Assembly (NCBI RefSeq): GCF_900176425.1
Contig: NZ_FWXS01000008.1
Coordinates: 119,366 to 183,365, forward strand
Length of the DNA: 64,000 nucleotides
From: Moheibacter sediminis
GTDB taxonomy: Bacteria > Bacteroidota > Bacteroidia > Flavobacteriales > Weeksellaceae
Direction of reading: 5' to 3'
The notes beneath the pieces were generated by a model. That model saw only the letters and a list, made by a program, of their open reading frames with translations. It was not told the origin of the DNA and made no database searches. Shown here in pieces: positions 46,110 to 53,406 of this stretch. A program made the position numbers and the translations under genes. Positions within the stretch are counted from its first letter, which is position 1. Each line of letters starts with the position of its first letter.

Positions 46110-46160
46110 AAAAAGCCACCTTTCGACTTTGCTCAAGATGACCTTTAAAATTTATTTTCA
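46110..46160. repeat. Short dispersed-type intergenic repeat
   Basis: Contains CACCTTTCGACTTTGCTCAA and GATGACC, a variant of the 'TTTCGACTCCGCTCAGGATGACA' phrase scattered through many Bacteroidota genomes (memory, not computed). It lies downstream of the thiolase gene. Confidence 0.4.
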
Positions 46161-46219
46161 AAAAGTAATTGTACCTATTTCCTGATACTTACTACTTGAT
46201 ATTTATACAATTGTACTTT

Positions 46220-47401
46220 TTACTGTAAGTTTTCGATGATCATCGCAGAAGCGCCGCCACCGCCATTACAGATTCCGGCTCCACCGATTTTACCATTATT
46301 TTGTTTCAAAACATTGATTAGCGTAACCAAAATTCTCGACCCTGAACTTCCAAGCGGGTGTCCCAAAGAAACCGCTCCACCATTTAGATTTACCTTTTCA
46401 GAATCTAATTCCAATAATTTCATATTTGCTAAACCAACTACAGAAAACGCTTCATTAAACTCCCAGAAATCAACATCAGAAGCGTTTAGGTTTGCTTTTT
46501 TCAATGCAACCGGAACTGCTTTTGAAGGTGCAGTCGTGAACCATTCCGGCTCGTGTGCAGCGTCACCGTAAGAAACGATTTTCGCCAAAGGTTTGATTCC
46601 TAATTCGTCCGCTTTTTCTCTCGACATCAAAATCAATGCAGAGGCACCATCGTTCAAAGTTGAAGCATTCGCAGCTGTTACCGTTCCTTCTTTTGTGAAG
46701 GCAGGACGCAATTCACCCAATTTTGCGAAGTTTACGTTTTTGTATTCTTCATCTTCACTGAATAAAATCGGATCACCTTTTCTTTGTGGAATTTCTACCG
46801 GAACAATTTCGTCATTAAATTTTCCTTCTTTCCAAGCATTTGCAGATTTGGTATAAGAACCAATTGCAAACTCATCCTGTTCCTCTCTGGTAAAACCGTA
46901 TTTCTCAGCAGTTTTATCTGCAGCAAAACCCATTGCTTCTTTATTATAGGCATCTTGCAGACCGTCGTTGAAAATACCGTCGATCAATTGTGTGTTTCCG
47001 AATTTATTTCCGGTACGCGTATTCATACTATAGAAAGGCGTTTGAGACATACTTTCCATTCCGCCCGCTACGACTACATCAGCGTCGCCGCATTTGATTG
47101 CCTGCGCAGCGAACATCACTGCTTTCATGCCCGAAGCACATACTTTATTGACGGTCGTACAAGGAACTGTGTTTGGGATTCCTGCGCCCAAAGCTGCCTG
47201 ACGAGCAGGAGCTTGACCTTCGCCTGCCTGTAATACGTTCCCCATGTAAACTTCCTGCACCAAAGATGGGTCTAAATTGATTTTGTCCATTGCGCCTTTG
47301 ATGGCAGTTGCGCCGAGCTTCACGGCTGGTATAGATGATAATCCGCCTAAAAATGAACCCATCGGAGTCCTCACGGCAGATACGATTACTACTTCTTTCA
47401 T
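46220..47401 (-). CDS. Acetyl-CoA C-acetyltransferase (thiolase)
   Basis: 393 residues, cytoplasmic, condensing or cleaving acetoacetyl-CoA. The acylated cysteine is in NKVCASGMKA (Cys88), the histidine base in GGAVSLGHPLGSSGSRI, and the second cysteine in GGAGICNGGGGASAM. The start MKEVVIVSAVRTPMGSFLGG is standard. It is the biosynthetic/AtoB type in length and motif order; AtoB/ThlA/PhaA cannot be told apart from sequence alone. No fatty-acid or PHB genes are adjacent. Confidence 0.95.
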   Translation of the reverse strand: MKEVVIVSAVRTPMGSFLGGLSSIPAVKLGATAIKGAMDKINLDPSLVQEVYMGNVLQAGEGQAPARQAALGAGIPNTVPCTTVNKVCASGMKAVMFAAQAIKCGDADVVVAGGMESMSQTPFYSMNTRTGNKFGNTQLIDGIFNDGLQDAYNKEAMGFAADKTAEKYGFTREEQDEFAIGSYTKSANAWKEGKFNDEIVPVEIPQRKGDPILFSEDEEYKNVNFAKLGELRPAFTKEGTVTAANASTLNDGASALILMSREKADELGIKPLAKIVSYGDAAHEPEWFTTAPSKAVPVALKKANLNASDVDFWEFNEAFSVVGLANMKLLELDSEKVNLNGGAVSLGHPLGSSGSRILVTLINVLKQNNGKIGGAGICNGGGGASAMIIENLQ

Positions 47402-47576
47402 GTCAATTTTTTTATTTGTTTGTTTTGTAACATGGAATCTTGCGATTTCATATTTGTTTGTTTTGCTTTTTTTCTAAAAATCAGGAGTGCAATTTATGAA
47501 ATTTTAATCAAAATTTTTATGAATTTTATGGGATTAAGTTGATTAACTAAATTTCACGTCAACACAAAATCAATCA

Positions 47577-48131
47577 TCATTTTTCCTCAAATAATTCAAT
47601 GCTTTGCTGCAAGGTTTTTTCGGTCTGCATGATGTCCATAATGATCATTTTCAAAGTTTGTTTTGTATTTTTGTCCGTATCATGAATGTTCGAATACAGA
47701 AAACTCATCAAAAATTTACTTTTATCATCCAGTATTTCTTTCAGTTCTTCGATATTAGTAAGTGAAGTGATTTTTTGATAATCAATTAAATCAATTTTGT
47801 TGTTAGAGACGGATTTCCATGCACTCATTTTGATTTGAGGTATATAAATTCCCTTAGATATCATCACTACATCCATTACCGTTACCTCTTTGTGGTTAGT
47901 ATAAAATTCCAATGAATCAATCAAAGATTCCTGTTGCGGAATGATTGCTTTTATGTCTTCTTTAGAATCCTTTAATTCACTATCTATTGTCGAAAATACC
48001 TGATAGATGTACGTTTTATCTTTTCGTTCAGAATTCCAGTTATCGATGAAAAGTGCAATCAGAATGCCGGCAATTACCGGAATGATTTCCTTAATAAAAT
48101 GAATCGTATAATTTTTAATTTTTTTCTTCAT
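47577..48131 (-). CDS. DUF6090-like membrane-anchored protein
   Basis: 184 residues. One N-terminal membrane segment (IKEIIPVIAGILIALFIDNWNSERKDKT) is followed by an extracytoplasmic or cytoplasmic helical domain of 150 residues. The 'GILIALFIDNWN' motif at the helix end is shared by the DUF6090 family, which is widespread and often clustered in Bacteroidota. Function unknown. It is flanked by thiolase and the GC-rich repeat copy 3, and stands alone here. Confidence 0.65.
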   Translation of the reverse strand: MKKKIKNYTIHFIKEIIPVIAGILIALFIDNWNSERKDKTYIYQVFSTIDSELKDSKEDIKAIIPQQESLIDSLEFYTNHKEVTVMDVVMISKGIYIPQIKMSAWKSVSNNKIDLIDYQKITSLTNIEELKEILDDKSKFLMSFLYSNIHDTDKNTKQTLKMIIMDIMQTEKTLQQSIELFEEK

Positions 48132-48249
48132 CGATTTGTTTCAAAGATTGGGATTTTGACACTAAGGCAAAGATATCCGAAATAACTCAAAAGTTGTGTT
48201 AACAATTGCCTCCATTAAATGTGATAACATAAAGTTCTGAAAACTTAAA

Positions 48250-48350
48250 CTGCGTCAGGGATGTGCAGGGCGGCGAGGAACGAGCCGGTCTGTAATGAAA
48301 TGGAAGACCGAAGCGAAGCGTAGCCCGAAGCAGCCCGCCCGGACGCCCCG
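48250..48350 (-). repeat. GC-rich dispersed intergenic repeat, copy 3 (inverted)
   Basis: Read on the minus strand: GGGGCGTCC, GGGCTGCTTCGG (plus bases 48325-48336) and GCCGCCCTGCACATC...GACGC (plus bases 48252-48274), the same order as copies 1 and 2. The centre has its own inverted repeat GGTCT...AGACC. It lies between the DUF6090-like gene and lysA. Confidence 0.75.
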
Positions 48351-48427
48351 ATGATTTTAGAGTATAGAATAGAAGTTAATAAATTGAAATCCCTATTTTT
48401 GCGGCTCACTTTAAATTTTACAGAAAA

Positions 48428-49639
48428 ATGAATTTTGACAGAGAAAGACTGCTATCGGCAGCACAAGAGTATGGAACGCCTTTGTATGTGTATGATACCG
48501 AAATCATGAAATCGCAGTACGAACGAATGACCAATGCTTTCTACTCTGTCAAGAAGCTGAAGTTGAACTATGCTTGTAAGGCGAATACCAATCTGAATAT
48601 TTTAAAGTATTTCAAAAGTCTCGGGTCTGGTCTGGACACGGTTTCCATTCAGGAAGCAATGATCGGAATCAAAGCCGGTTTTGAACCGAATGAAATAATT
48701 TATACACCCAACGGAGTTTCTTTCGAGGAAATCGAAATGGCCGTGAAATTGGGTTTGAAGATCAACATCGATAATATTTCCGTTTTAGAACATTTTGGTC
48801 ATGAATATCCGGACTATCCGGTTTGTGTACGCATCAATCCGCACATTATGGCAGGTGGAAATGCTAAAATTTCGGTAGGTCACATTGATTCAAAATTCGG
48901 GATTTCCATCCACCAAATGCCTTTGGTAAAAAGAATGGTTGAAAATACCAATATGAAAATCAACGGTATCCATATGCATACGGGTTCTGATATTTTGGAC
49001 ATAGATGTTTTCCTGCAGGGTGCTGAAATTTTGTTTGAAGTTGCTAAGGATTTTAATGCATTGGAATATCTTGATTTCGGAAGTGGGTTCAAAGTTCCTT
49101 ATTATCCAAATGGAGATGAAACGGATATTGAATATTTGGGAGAAAGGTTAGGGGAGCGTTTCAATCAATTTCAAAAAGCTTATAAGAAAGAATTAACGCT
49201 GATGTTTGAGCCTGGGAAATATCTAGTAAGTCAGGCAGGATTCTTTTTGGCTTCGGTAAATGTAATCAAACAAACAACTTCAACGGTTTTTGCAGGAGTT
49301 GATAGCGGTTTCAACCATTTACAGCGTCCTATGTTTTATGGTGCACACCATGAAATTGTTAATATTTCTAATCCTAGCGGAAGAAACAGGTATTATACAG
49401 TTGTAGGCTACATTTGTGAAACGGACACCTTTGGAAACAACCGAAAAATAAATGAAATCAAGGAAAATGATGTGCTTTGCTTCATGAATGCCGGCGCATA
49501 TTGTTTTTCGATGGCTTCAAATTATAATTCCCGTTTTCGTCCGGCAGAAGTGTTATGGATTGATAATGAGATGCATTTGATCAGAAGGAGAGAAAATATA
49601 GAAGATTTATTGGCCTCGACAGTAGAAATTTCTTTCTAG
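48428..49639 (+). CDS. lysA: Diaminopimelate decarboxylase
   Basis: PLP enzyme (fold type III) for the last step of lysine synthesis from meso-diaminopimelate. 403 residues. The PLP lysine is in LNYACKANTNL (Lys51), with GSGLDTVSIQEA, VRINPHIMAGG, INGIHMHTGSDI, LDFGSGFKVPY, FEPGKYLVSQAG, and the second-subunit cysteine block GYICETDTFG plus the tyrosine NAGAYCFSMAS. This block order is that of LysA rather than arginine or ornithine decarboxylase. Confidence 0.95.
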   Translation: MNFDRERLLSAAQEYGTPLYVYDTEIMKSQYERMTNAFYSVKKLKLNYACKANTNLNILKYFKSLGSGLDTVSIQEAMIGIKAGFEPNEIIYTPNGVSFEEIEMAVKLGLKINIDNISVLEHFGHEYPDYPVCVRINPHIMAGGNAKISVGHIDSKFGISIHQMPLVKRMVENTNMKINGIHMHTGSDILDIDVFLQGAEILFEVAKDFNALEYLDFGSGFKVPYYPNGDETDIEYLGERLGERFNQFQKAYKKELTLMFEPGKYLVSQAGFFLASVNVIKQTTSTVFAGVDSGFNHLQRPMFYGAHHEIVNISNPSGRNRYYTVVGYICETDTFGNNRKINEIKENDVLCFMNAGAYCFSMASNYNSRFRPAEVLWIDNEMHLIRRRENIEDLLASTVEISF

Positions 49640-49641
49640 AC

Positions 49642-49673
49642 TTGTTGTGAATTAATAAAAAGGTTTATATTTG
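49642..49673 (+). promoter_or_regulatory. Promoter of tRNA-Ser
   Basis: TATATTTG (49666-49673, followed by C) with a partial -33 element (TTG in CTTGTTG at 49641-49647) 19-20 bases upstream; the tRNA starts 40 bases after. Confidence 0.65.
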
Positions 49674-49712
49674 CACCCACAAAATAAGGAAACGATTTTT
49701 CGTTTCCATTTT

Positions 49713-49797
49713 GGAGAAATGGCAGAGTGGTCGATTGCGGCAGTCTTGAAAACTGTTGAGGGTAACACCTCCGGGGGTTCGAATCCCTCTTTCTCCG
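49713..49797 (+). tRNA. tRNA-Ser (anticodon TGA)
   Basis: 85 bases with a long variable arm, as class II tRNAs have. Acceptor GGAGAAA pairs with TTTCTCC; discriminator G73 as required for serine. Anticodon loop CTTGAAA (TGA at 49747-49749) on stem GCAGT/ACTGT. The T-loop TTCGAAT is normal. No CCA encoded. An integrase fragment lies 120 bases downstream, so the 3' end is a probable integration site. Confidence 0.96.
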
Positions 49798-49808
49798 CGA
49801 AATTCCGA

Positions 49809-49832
49809 AACCCTTTACAGTAAAGGGTTTCA
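49809..49832 (+). terminator. Hairpin after tRNA-Ser
   Basis: GAAACCCTTT / AAAGGGTTTC with the 4-base loop ACAGT-like centre. There is no T-tract after it, so it may serve tRNA processing or termination only weakly, or be part of the integration junction. Confidence 0.5.
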
Positions 49833-49917
49833 GGAGTTCGAAAAATAAAAAGGTTAACAAAATCGTTAACCAATGATTTAAAAACACTCCCCCAAAGCGT
49901 TTCTAAAAATTACAGAA

Positions 49918-50172
49918 ATGCACCAAAAATTCACAATCCCAAAGGTTTCCAAAAAAGATACTAACAAATGGTTCGTTTATTTCCGATTTAATGGGAAACA
50001 AAAACGTATCAAGGCTGAAATTAATCGTTATAAAACCTATAATGAAAGATTAACAGAAGCAAATTCGGTAAATAATAAATTAACGATTGTGTTTGGGTTA
50101 GATGATGTCCTACCAGTGATACAGAATTTTAGACATCAGAAAATCTACCGTAATATAATACCAATAGCTTGA
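49918..50172 (+). pseudogene. Truncated site-specific tyrosine integrase (N-terminal fragment)
   Basis: 84 codons. The first 55 (MHQKFTIPKVSKKDTNKWFV, then YFRFNGKQKRIKAEINRYKT and YNERLTEANSVNN) match the arm-DNA-binding N-terminus of flavobacterial phage-type integrases, which have KWYVYYxFNGKxKRI...N.....YNERLxEA. The last 29 codons do not look like an integrase and the catalytic core with its R-H-R-Y residues is missing downstream. The fragment starts 120 bases after tRNA-Ser, the usual position for an integrase of an integrated element. Identification is from sequence feel, not a search. Confidence 0.55.
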
Positions 50173-50409
50173 CGATGTCTGAATATCTATTCAAACAGCA
50201 TGGTAAATGTCAGCTTTCCACTCACTTAAGTGATTCCGGTTTTATCTGCGGTAACCAGTATCGTATTGGTCGGTTAAGAACATTTGATCAGCTTGGGTAC
50301 TTTTGGTAATGCTAGGCAGTTAAGTTCTCTAACAGAACCGACACCACAACAAAATCCAGCGCATTTTTTGACAATTTCTAATTGACACGGAGAAATTACA
50401 AATAAAAAT

Positions 50410-50441
50410 TTGCGTAGCCAAATAACTACATTTATATTTGT
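50410..50441 (+). promoter_or_regulatory. Promoter of the ArsR-SRPBCC-DoxX operon
   Basis: TTTG (50410-50413), 20 bases, TATATTTG (50434-50441). The start codon at 50459 follows 17 bases later. Confidence 0.75.
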
Positions 50442-50458
50442 AGTCAAATAACTACATA
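50415..50458 (+). promoter_or_regulatory. Two operator sites for the ArsR-type regulator
   Basis: GTAGCCAAATAACTACAT (50415-50432) and GTAGTCAAATAACTACAT (50441-50458) differ at one base, are 26 bases apart (start to start), and each is an inverted repeat GTAG-N8-CTAC. The first overlaps the spacer, the second overlaps the transcription start, so binding would block RNA polymerase: a clear autorepression layout. Confidence 0.75.
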
Positions 50459-50779
50459 ATGAATTTAAGACGAGACGTATTTCAAGCCATTGCTGACCCG
50501 ACAAGAAGAGCAATTTTACTTTTACTGACAACTCAATCAATGACAGCCGGTGCAATTGCTTCAAACTTTGACACTGCAAGACCAACAGTTTCTAAGCACT
50601 TGCAAATTTTGACCGAATGCGAACTTCTAAAACAGGAACAACAAGGCAGAGAAATTTATTACCATTTCAATCCAAATAAAATGAAAGAAATAGCCGACTT
50701 CATCGAACCCTTCCGACAAATGTGGGACACTAAATTTAATAAACTGGAAGAAGTAATGAAAAAATATAAAACCAAATAA
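50459..50779 (+). CDS. ArsR-family winged-helix regulator
   Basis: 106 residues. [23 protein letters not shown] starts the protein; the recognition helix is [26 protein letters not shown], and the wing [11 protein letters not shown]. This is the SdpR-like/'DUF-AHSA1-partner' type without metal-binding cysteines, typically located before an SRPBCC gene. It very probably represses its own operon through the two operators at 50415-50458. The next gene begins 3 bases after the stop. Confidence 0.93.
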   Translation: MNLRRDVFQAIADPTRRAILLLLTTQSMTAGAIASNFDTARPTVSKHLQILTECELLKQEQQGREIYYHFNPNKMKEIADFIEPFRQMWDTKFNKLEEVMKKYKTK

Positions 50780-50782
50780 AAA

Positions 50783-51247
50783 ATGGAAAAAAAAACAAAA
50801 ATCAATGCCGAAGACGACAGACAGGAATTAGTAATAACAAGAGAATTTGATTTATCAGTAGAATTGCTCTTTAAAGCATATTCAGAATCCGAACTTATTG
50901 AACAATGGATGGGGACAAAAGTGATAAAACTTGAAAATAAAAATCACGGAAGTTATCAGTTTGAAACTTCATACAACGGCAATATTGTTTTCAAAGCTAA
51001 TGGGACAATTCACGAAGTTGTTCCAAATCAGAAGATCACACGAACATTTGAAATGGGAAATGCTCCTATTGGTGTTCAGCTTGAATTTTTGGAATTTGAA
51101 AAGCTTACTGACGACACCAGTAAACTGACAATTCAAATAATTTATAAGTCAGAACAGCACCGAGCAGAACAACTAAAACTACCTTTTGCTACTGGGTTAA
51201 ATATGGCACACGACAGATTACAAGAAATATTAATCAATTTAAAATAA
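50783..51247 (+). CDS. SRPBCC (AHSA1-like) domain protein
   Basis: 154 residues of the START-like superfamily: ELVITREFDLSVELLFKAYSESELIEQWMGTKVIKLENKNHGSYQF, and the helix ATGLNMAHDRLQEILINL at the C-terminus. The cavity probably binds a hydrophobic ligand; which one is unknown. It is translationally coupled to DoxX (TAATG overlap of one base). ArsR-AHSA1 pairs are frequent and the ligand may relieve repression (inference). Confidence 0.9.
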   Translation: MEKKTKINAEDDRQELVITREFDLSVELLFKAYSESELIEQWMGTKVIKLENKNHGSYQFETSYNGNIVFKANGTIHEVVPNQKITRTFEMGNAPIGVQLEFLEFEKLTDDTSKLTIQIIYKSEQHRAEQLKLPFATGLNMAHDRLQEILINLK

Positions 51248-51639
51248 TGCAAATGAGAAAAAAAAATAAAATTATTTATTGGGTTGTTACCATATTTCTT
51301 TCAATCGGAATGTTAGCAGGAGGAGTACAACAAATACTTCAAATTGGAGGATACAACGAAATAGTAACAAAACTTGGCTATCCGTTGTATTTATTATCCA
51401 TAATCGGTACTTGGAAAATCTTAGGAGTTGTTATTATTCTCATCCCAAAATTCCCACTTTATAAGGAATGGGCTTATGCCGGATTTTTCTTTGTAATGTC
51501 GGGAGCTACCATTTCACATTTGATAGTCGGACAAGCATTTTCAGAAGCATTACCGTCATTGATATTACTGACAGTAACTGTTTTGTCTTGGTATTTCAGA
51601 CCTGCTGACAGAAAAATCAATTTTAATAAATCTGTTTAA
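51247..51639 (+). CDS. DoxX-like membrane protein
   Basis: 130 residues with four hydrophobic helices (about 9-28, 44-65, 73-93 and 103-120). VTIFLSIGMLAGGVQQIL, TKLGYPLYLLSIIGTWKILGVVIIL and HLIVGQAFSEALPSLILL fit the DoxX-like family (PF13564). The family is linked to quinone or oxidant defence in some bacteria; here no activity is known. The start overlaps the SRPBCC stop by one base (TAATG), so the two are coupled. Confidence 0.88.
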   Translation: MQMRKKNKIIYWVVTIFLSIGMLAGGVQQILQIGGYNEIVTKLGYPLYLLSIIGTWKILGVVIILIPKFPLYKEWAYAGFFFVMSGATISHLIVGQAFSEALPSLILLTVTVLSWYFRPADRKINFNKSV

Positions 51640-51652
51640 GATCTTAAAAACA

Positions 51653-51943
51653 ATGGAAAAAATAATTATTGAAGAAGGTGTGGCTCACATTGTACCCGAT
51701 GATATAAAGGCGGTTCTACTTTCTAAACCTGAATTGTTGGAAAAATGGAATAATTTAACGCCACTTGCACGTAATGAATGGATTTGCTGGACCACAATTG
51801 TAAAACAGGAAGAAACAAGAAAGGAACATATTCAACGACTAAGCAAAGATATATTAGACGGAAAAAAGCGTCCGTGCTGTTGGCCTGGTTGTCCTCATAG
51901 GAGAGAGTCAGCTAAAAAGTGGTTCAAAAATTTGGATACTTAA
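51653..51943 (+). CDS. YdeI/OmpD-associated family protein
   Basis: 96 residues. VPDDIKAVLLSKPELLEKWNNLTPLARNEWICW and ...ETRKEHIQRLSKDILDGKKR-PCCWPGCPHR are the YdeI/OmdA signature. Members have been tied to bacteriocin or peptide resistance in enterobacteria. Cytoplasmic, no signal. It follows DoxX after 13 bases and is probably the last gene of the ArsR-led operon. Confidence 0.9.
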   Translation: MEKIIIEEGVAHIVPDDIKAVLLSKPELLEKWNNLTPLARNEWICWTTIVKQEETRKEHIQRLSKDILDGKKRPCCWPGCPHRRESAKKWFKNLDT

Positions 51944-52101
51944 AGGTAAAAGGAATGACAATTTAATGAGAAAGCCCAGCCCATAACAGGGGTTTTGTGA
52001 AATTGGGGCAGTATTGCTAAATTTCAGCTTTGGGAATTCTAATCGACATTTGGGGTTTATTGACAGTTTCATAAAAAACGAATAAATAAAAGAAAACACA
52101 G

Positions 52102-52815
52102 ATGATAAAACAAAAGATATTATCGGCTTATGAAGAAATGGCTGAAAAATATAATGCACTGATTGAACATAAGCCTCATAATGCATATTACGACAGGCCA
52201 AACACATTAGAGCTAATTACTAATGTAAAAGGAGCCTCTATACTTGATGCAGCCTGCGGACCGGGAAAGTATGCTGAATTATTACTGGCACAGGGAGCCA
52301 ATGTAACAGGTTTTGATATGAGTCCGAAAATGATACAATTGGCTCGGCAGAGGAATAATGAGCGAGGAACTTTTTTTGTACATGACTTATCCAATCCTTT
52401 TGATATGCTCAACAATGAATCGTTTGATACCGTCCTATGCGCATTAGCTCTTCATTATGTAGAAGATTGGACTTTAACGATCAAAGAATTCTATAGGGTA
52501 TTAAAGCCGAACGGAACACTGGTTATATCAATTGAGCATCCCTTTTTTGAATTCAATTACTTTAAATCCACTAAATATTTTGAAGTGGAAGCTGTAAAAT
52601 GTACCTGGTCGGGATTTGGAAAACCAATAGAGGTTAATAGTTTCAGAAGGCCGCTAAGTGGATGCCTGCTACCATTGGCCGAGAACGGATTTTACATCGA
52701 CAAATTGGTGGAACCAAAGCCCACAAAAGAATTTGAGCATCTGGACCCCAAGCACTTTAAAGAATTAAATGATTTTCCTGCTTTTATGTGTATCCGAGCA
52801 GTTCGAAGAAGTTGA
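52102..52815 (+). CDS. Class I SAM-dependent methyltransferase
   Basis: 237 residues. Motif I is SILDAACGPGKYAELL (residues 47-62), followed by GFDMSPKMIQLARQRNN, then ESFDTVLCALALHYVEDW and LKPNGTLVISIEHPF. This is the methyltransferase_11/25 type acting on a small molecule. The substrate is unknown; the C-terminal ECPAF-like part is short. It is separated by 158 bases from the preceding operon and lies in the accessory segment after tRNA-Ser. Confidence 0.88.
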   Translation: MIKQKILSAYEEMAEKYNALIEHKPHNAYYDRPNTLELITNVKGASILDAACGPGKYAELLLAQGANVTGFDMSPKMIQLARQRNNERGTFFVHDLSNPFDMLNNESFDTVLCALALHYVEDWTLTIKEFYRVLKPNGTLVISIEHPFFEFNYFKSTKYFEVEAVKCTWSGFGKPIEVNSFRRPLSGCLLPLAENGFYIDKLVEPKPTKEFEHLDPKHFKELNDFPAFMCIRAVRRS

Positions 52816-52947
52816 TAAATTAGGAAAATATTATAGTACCTCTTTTTATACTGCTGAAGCAGATAGTATTGGCTACATTACTGACAATTCAATATTGTTG
52901 ATAATGTTTCACATGTGTTCATGCTGTAATTTAAAAAGAAAACCAGC

Positions 52948-52975
52948 GCAACTAAAAGGTTGTTTAGTTGCTTTT
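52948..52975 (+). terminator. Terminator downstream of the methyltransferase
   Basis: GCAACTAAA / TTTAGTTGC perfect 9-bp stem, loop AGGTTG, followed by TTTT. Confidence 0.8.
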
Positions 52976-53088
52976 CCATTCTTCAGATTCTAGTGGAAAC
53001 GGATTTTTCTTTATCAGGTGTTTCAGATGTGTTGATAGGAGATTTGAAACCCGGAGATCATGAAAACACAATGATCAAAAATAAGAAA

Positions 53089-53122
53089 GGATGCCCTTTG
53101 TTTGAAGCAAACGAAGGGCATC
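53089..53122. repeat. Long nearly perfect inverted repeat
   Basis: GGATGCCCTT and AAGGGCATCC flanked by GTTTG/CAAAC form a stem of about 16 bp (one T-G pair) with a loop of three bases (AAG). No T-tract follows on the plus strand; on the minus strand the flank is CTTTCTTATTTTT, so it may end minus-strand transcripts. Confidence 0.7.
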
Positions 53123-53137
53123 CGCTTTCCAATCTAG

Positions 53138-53254
53138 AATGAAAAAGCTATTGCTTTTCCATATATTAAGTATTACAACGAATACGTACCTGAAAAAATA
53201 GAAACTTTAGGGCATGTTTCACAAAAGTATCACCTACAATTTGAATTATACTAA
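53138..53254 (+). pseudogene. Probable C-terminal remnant of an IS3-family transposase (orfB)
   Basis: An open stretch of 38 codons after a stop reads AIAFPYIKYYNEY...PEKIETLGHVSQKYHLQFEL then TAA. It parallels the C-terminal IS3/IS150 transposase signature 'AI..YI.YYNe.RI..KL..LSP..YR.Q'. No start, DDE core or inverted repeats remain. This is a pattern judgement and could be coincidental. Confidence 0.4.
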
Positions 53255-53406
53255 AATATCATTTATGAATTAGGAAATCTTATGCCGGGTGAAGACCATT
53301 TGTTCACTATATTTTACCATTCAGGCTTAAATTCTACCATTCATAAGAAATTGATTTTGGATGGAGAGATCCGTCTTTACATTTGGAACAAAATCAAATC
53401 AATTAT

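Larger units (their letters stand above)
50173..50458. other. Spacer between integrase fragment and the ArsR gene
   Basis: 286 bases with no gene I can support; an antisense frame here overlaps the ArsR gene and is not convincing. The last 50 bases hold the ArsR promoter and operators. Confidence 0.5.
52816..53406. other. 591-base debris region without an intact gene
   Basis: Contains a terminator at 52948-52975, a long perfect hairpin at 53089-53122, a probable IS3-family transposase remnant at 53138-53254 and a 42-codon frame at 53282-53410 (MPGEDHLFTIFYHSG...) that may be a second gene fragment. Several mixed short frames suggest decayed mobile sequence. Confidence 0.6.

Noticed and set aside
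46784..47233. 149-codon open frame on the plus strand
   Set aside because: It is entirely antisense to the well-supported thiolase and its composition is not protein-like.
50274..50585. 103-codon frame on the minus strand upstream of and inside the ArsR gene
   Set aside because: It crosses the promoter and operators and overlaps the ArsR coding sequence; no recognisable domain.
51960..52080. Sequence resembling an integron attC or gene-cassette recombination site between YdeI and the methyltransferase
   Set aside because: It has a CCCATAACAGGGG phrase but no complementary 3' partner arm, and no integron integrase is seen.
52769..52993. 74-codon frame overlapping the methyltransferase end
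   Set aside because: It overlaps coding sequence and the terminator at 52948-52975; no domain.
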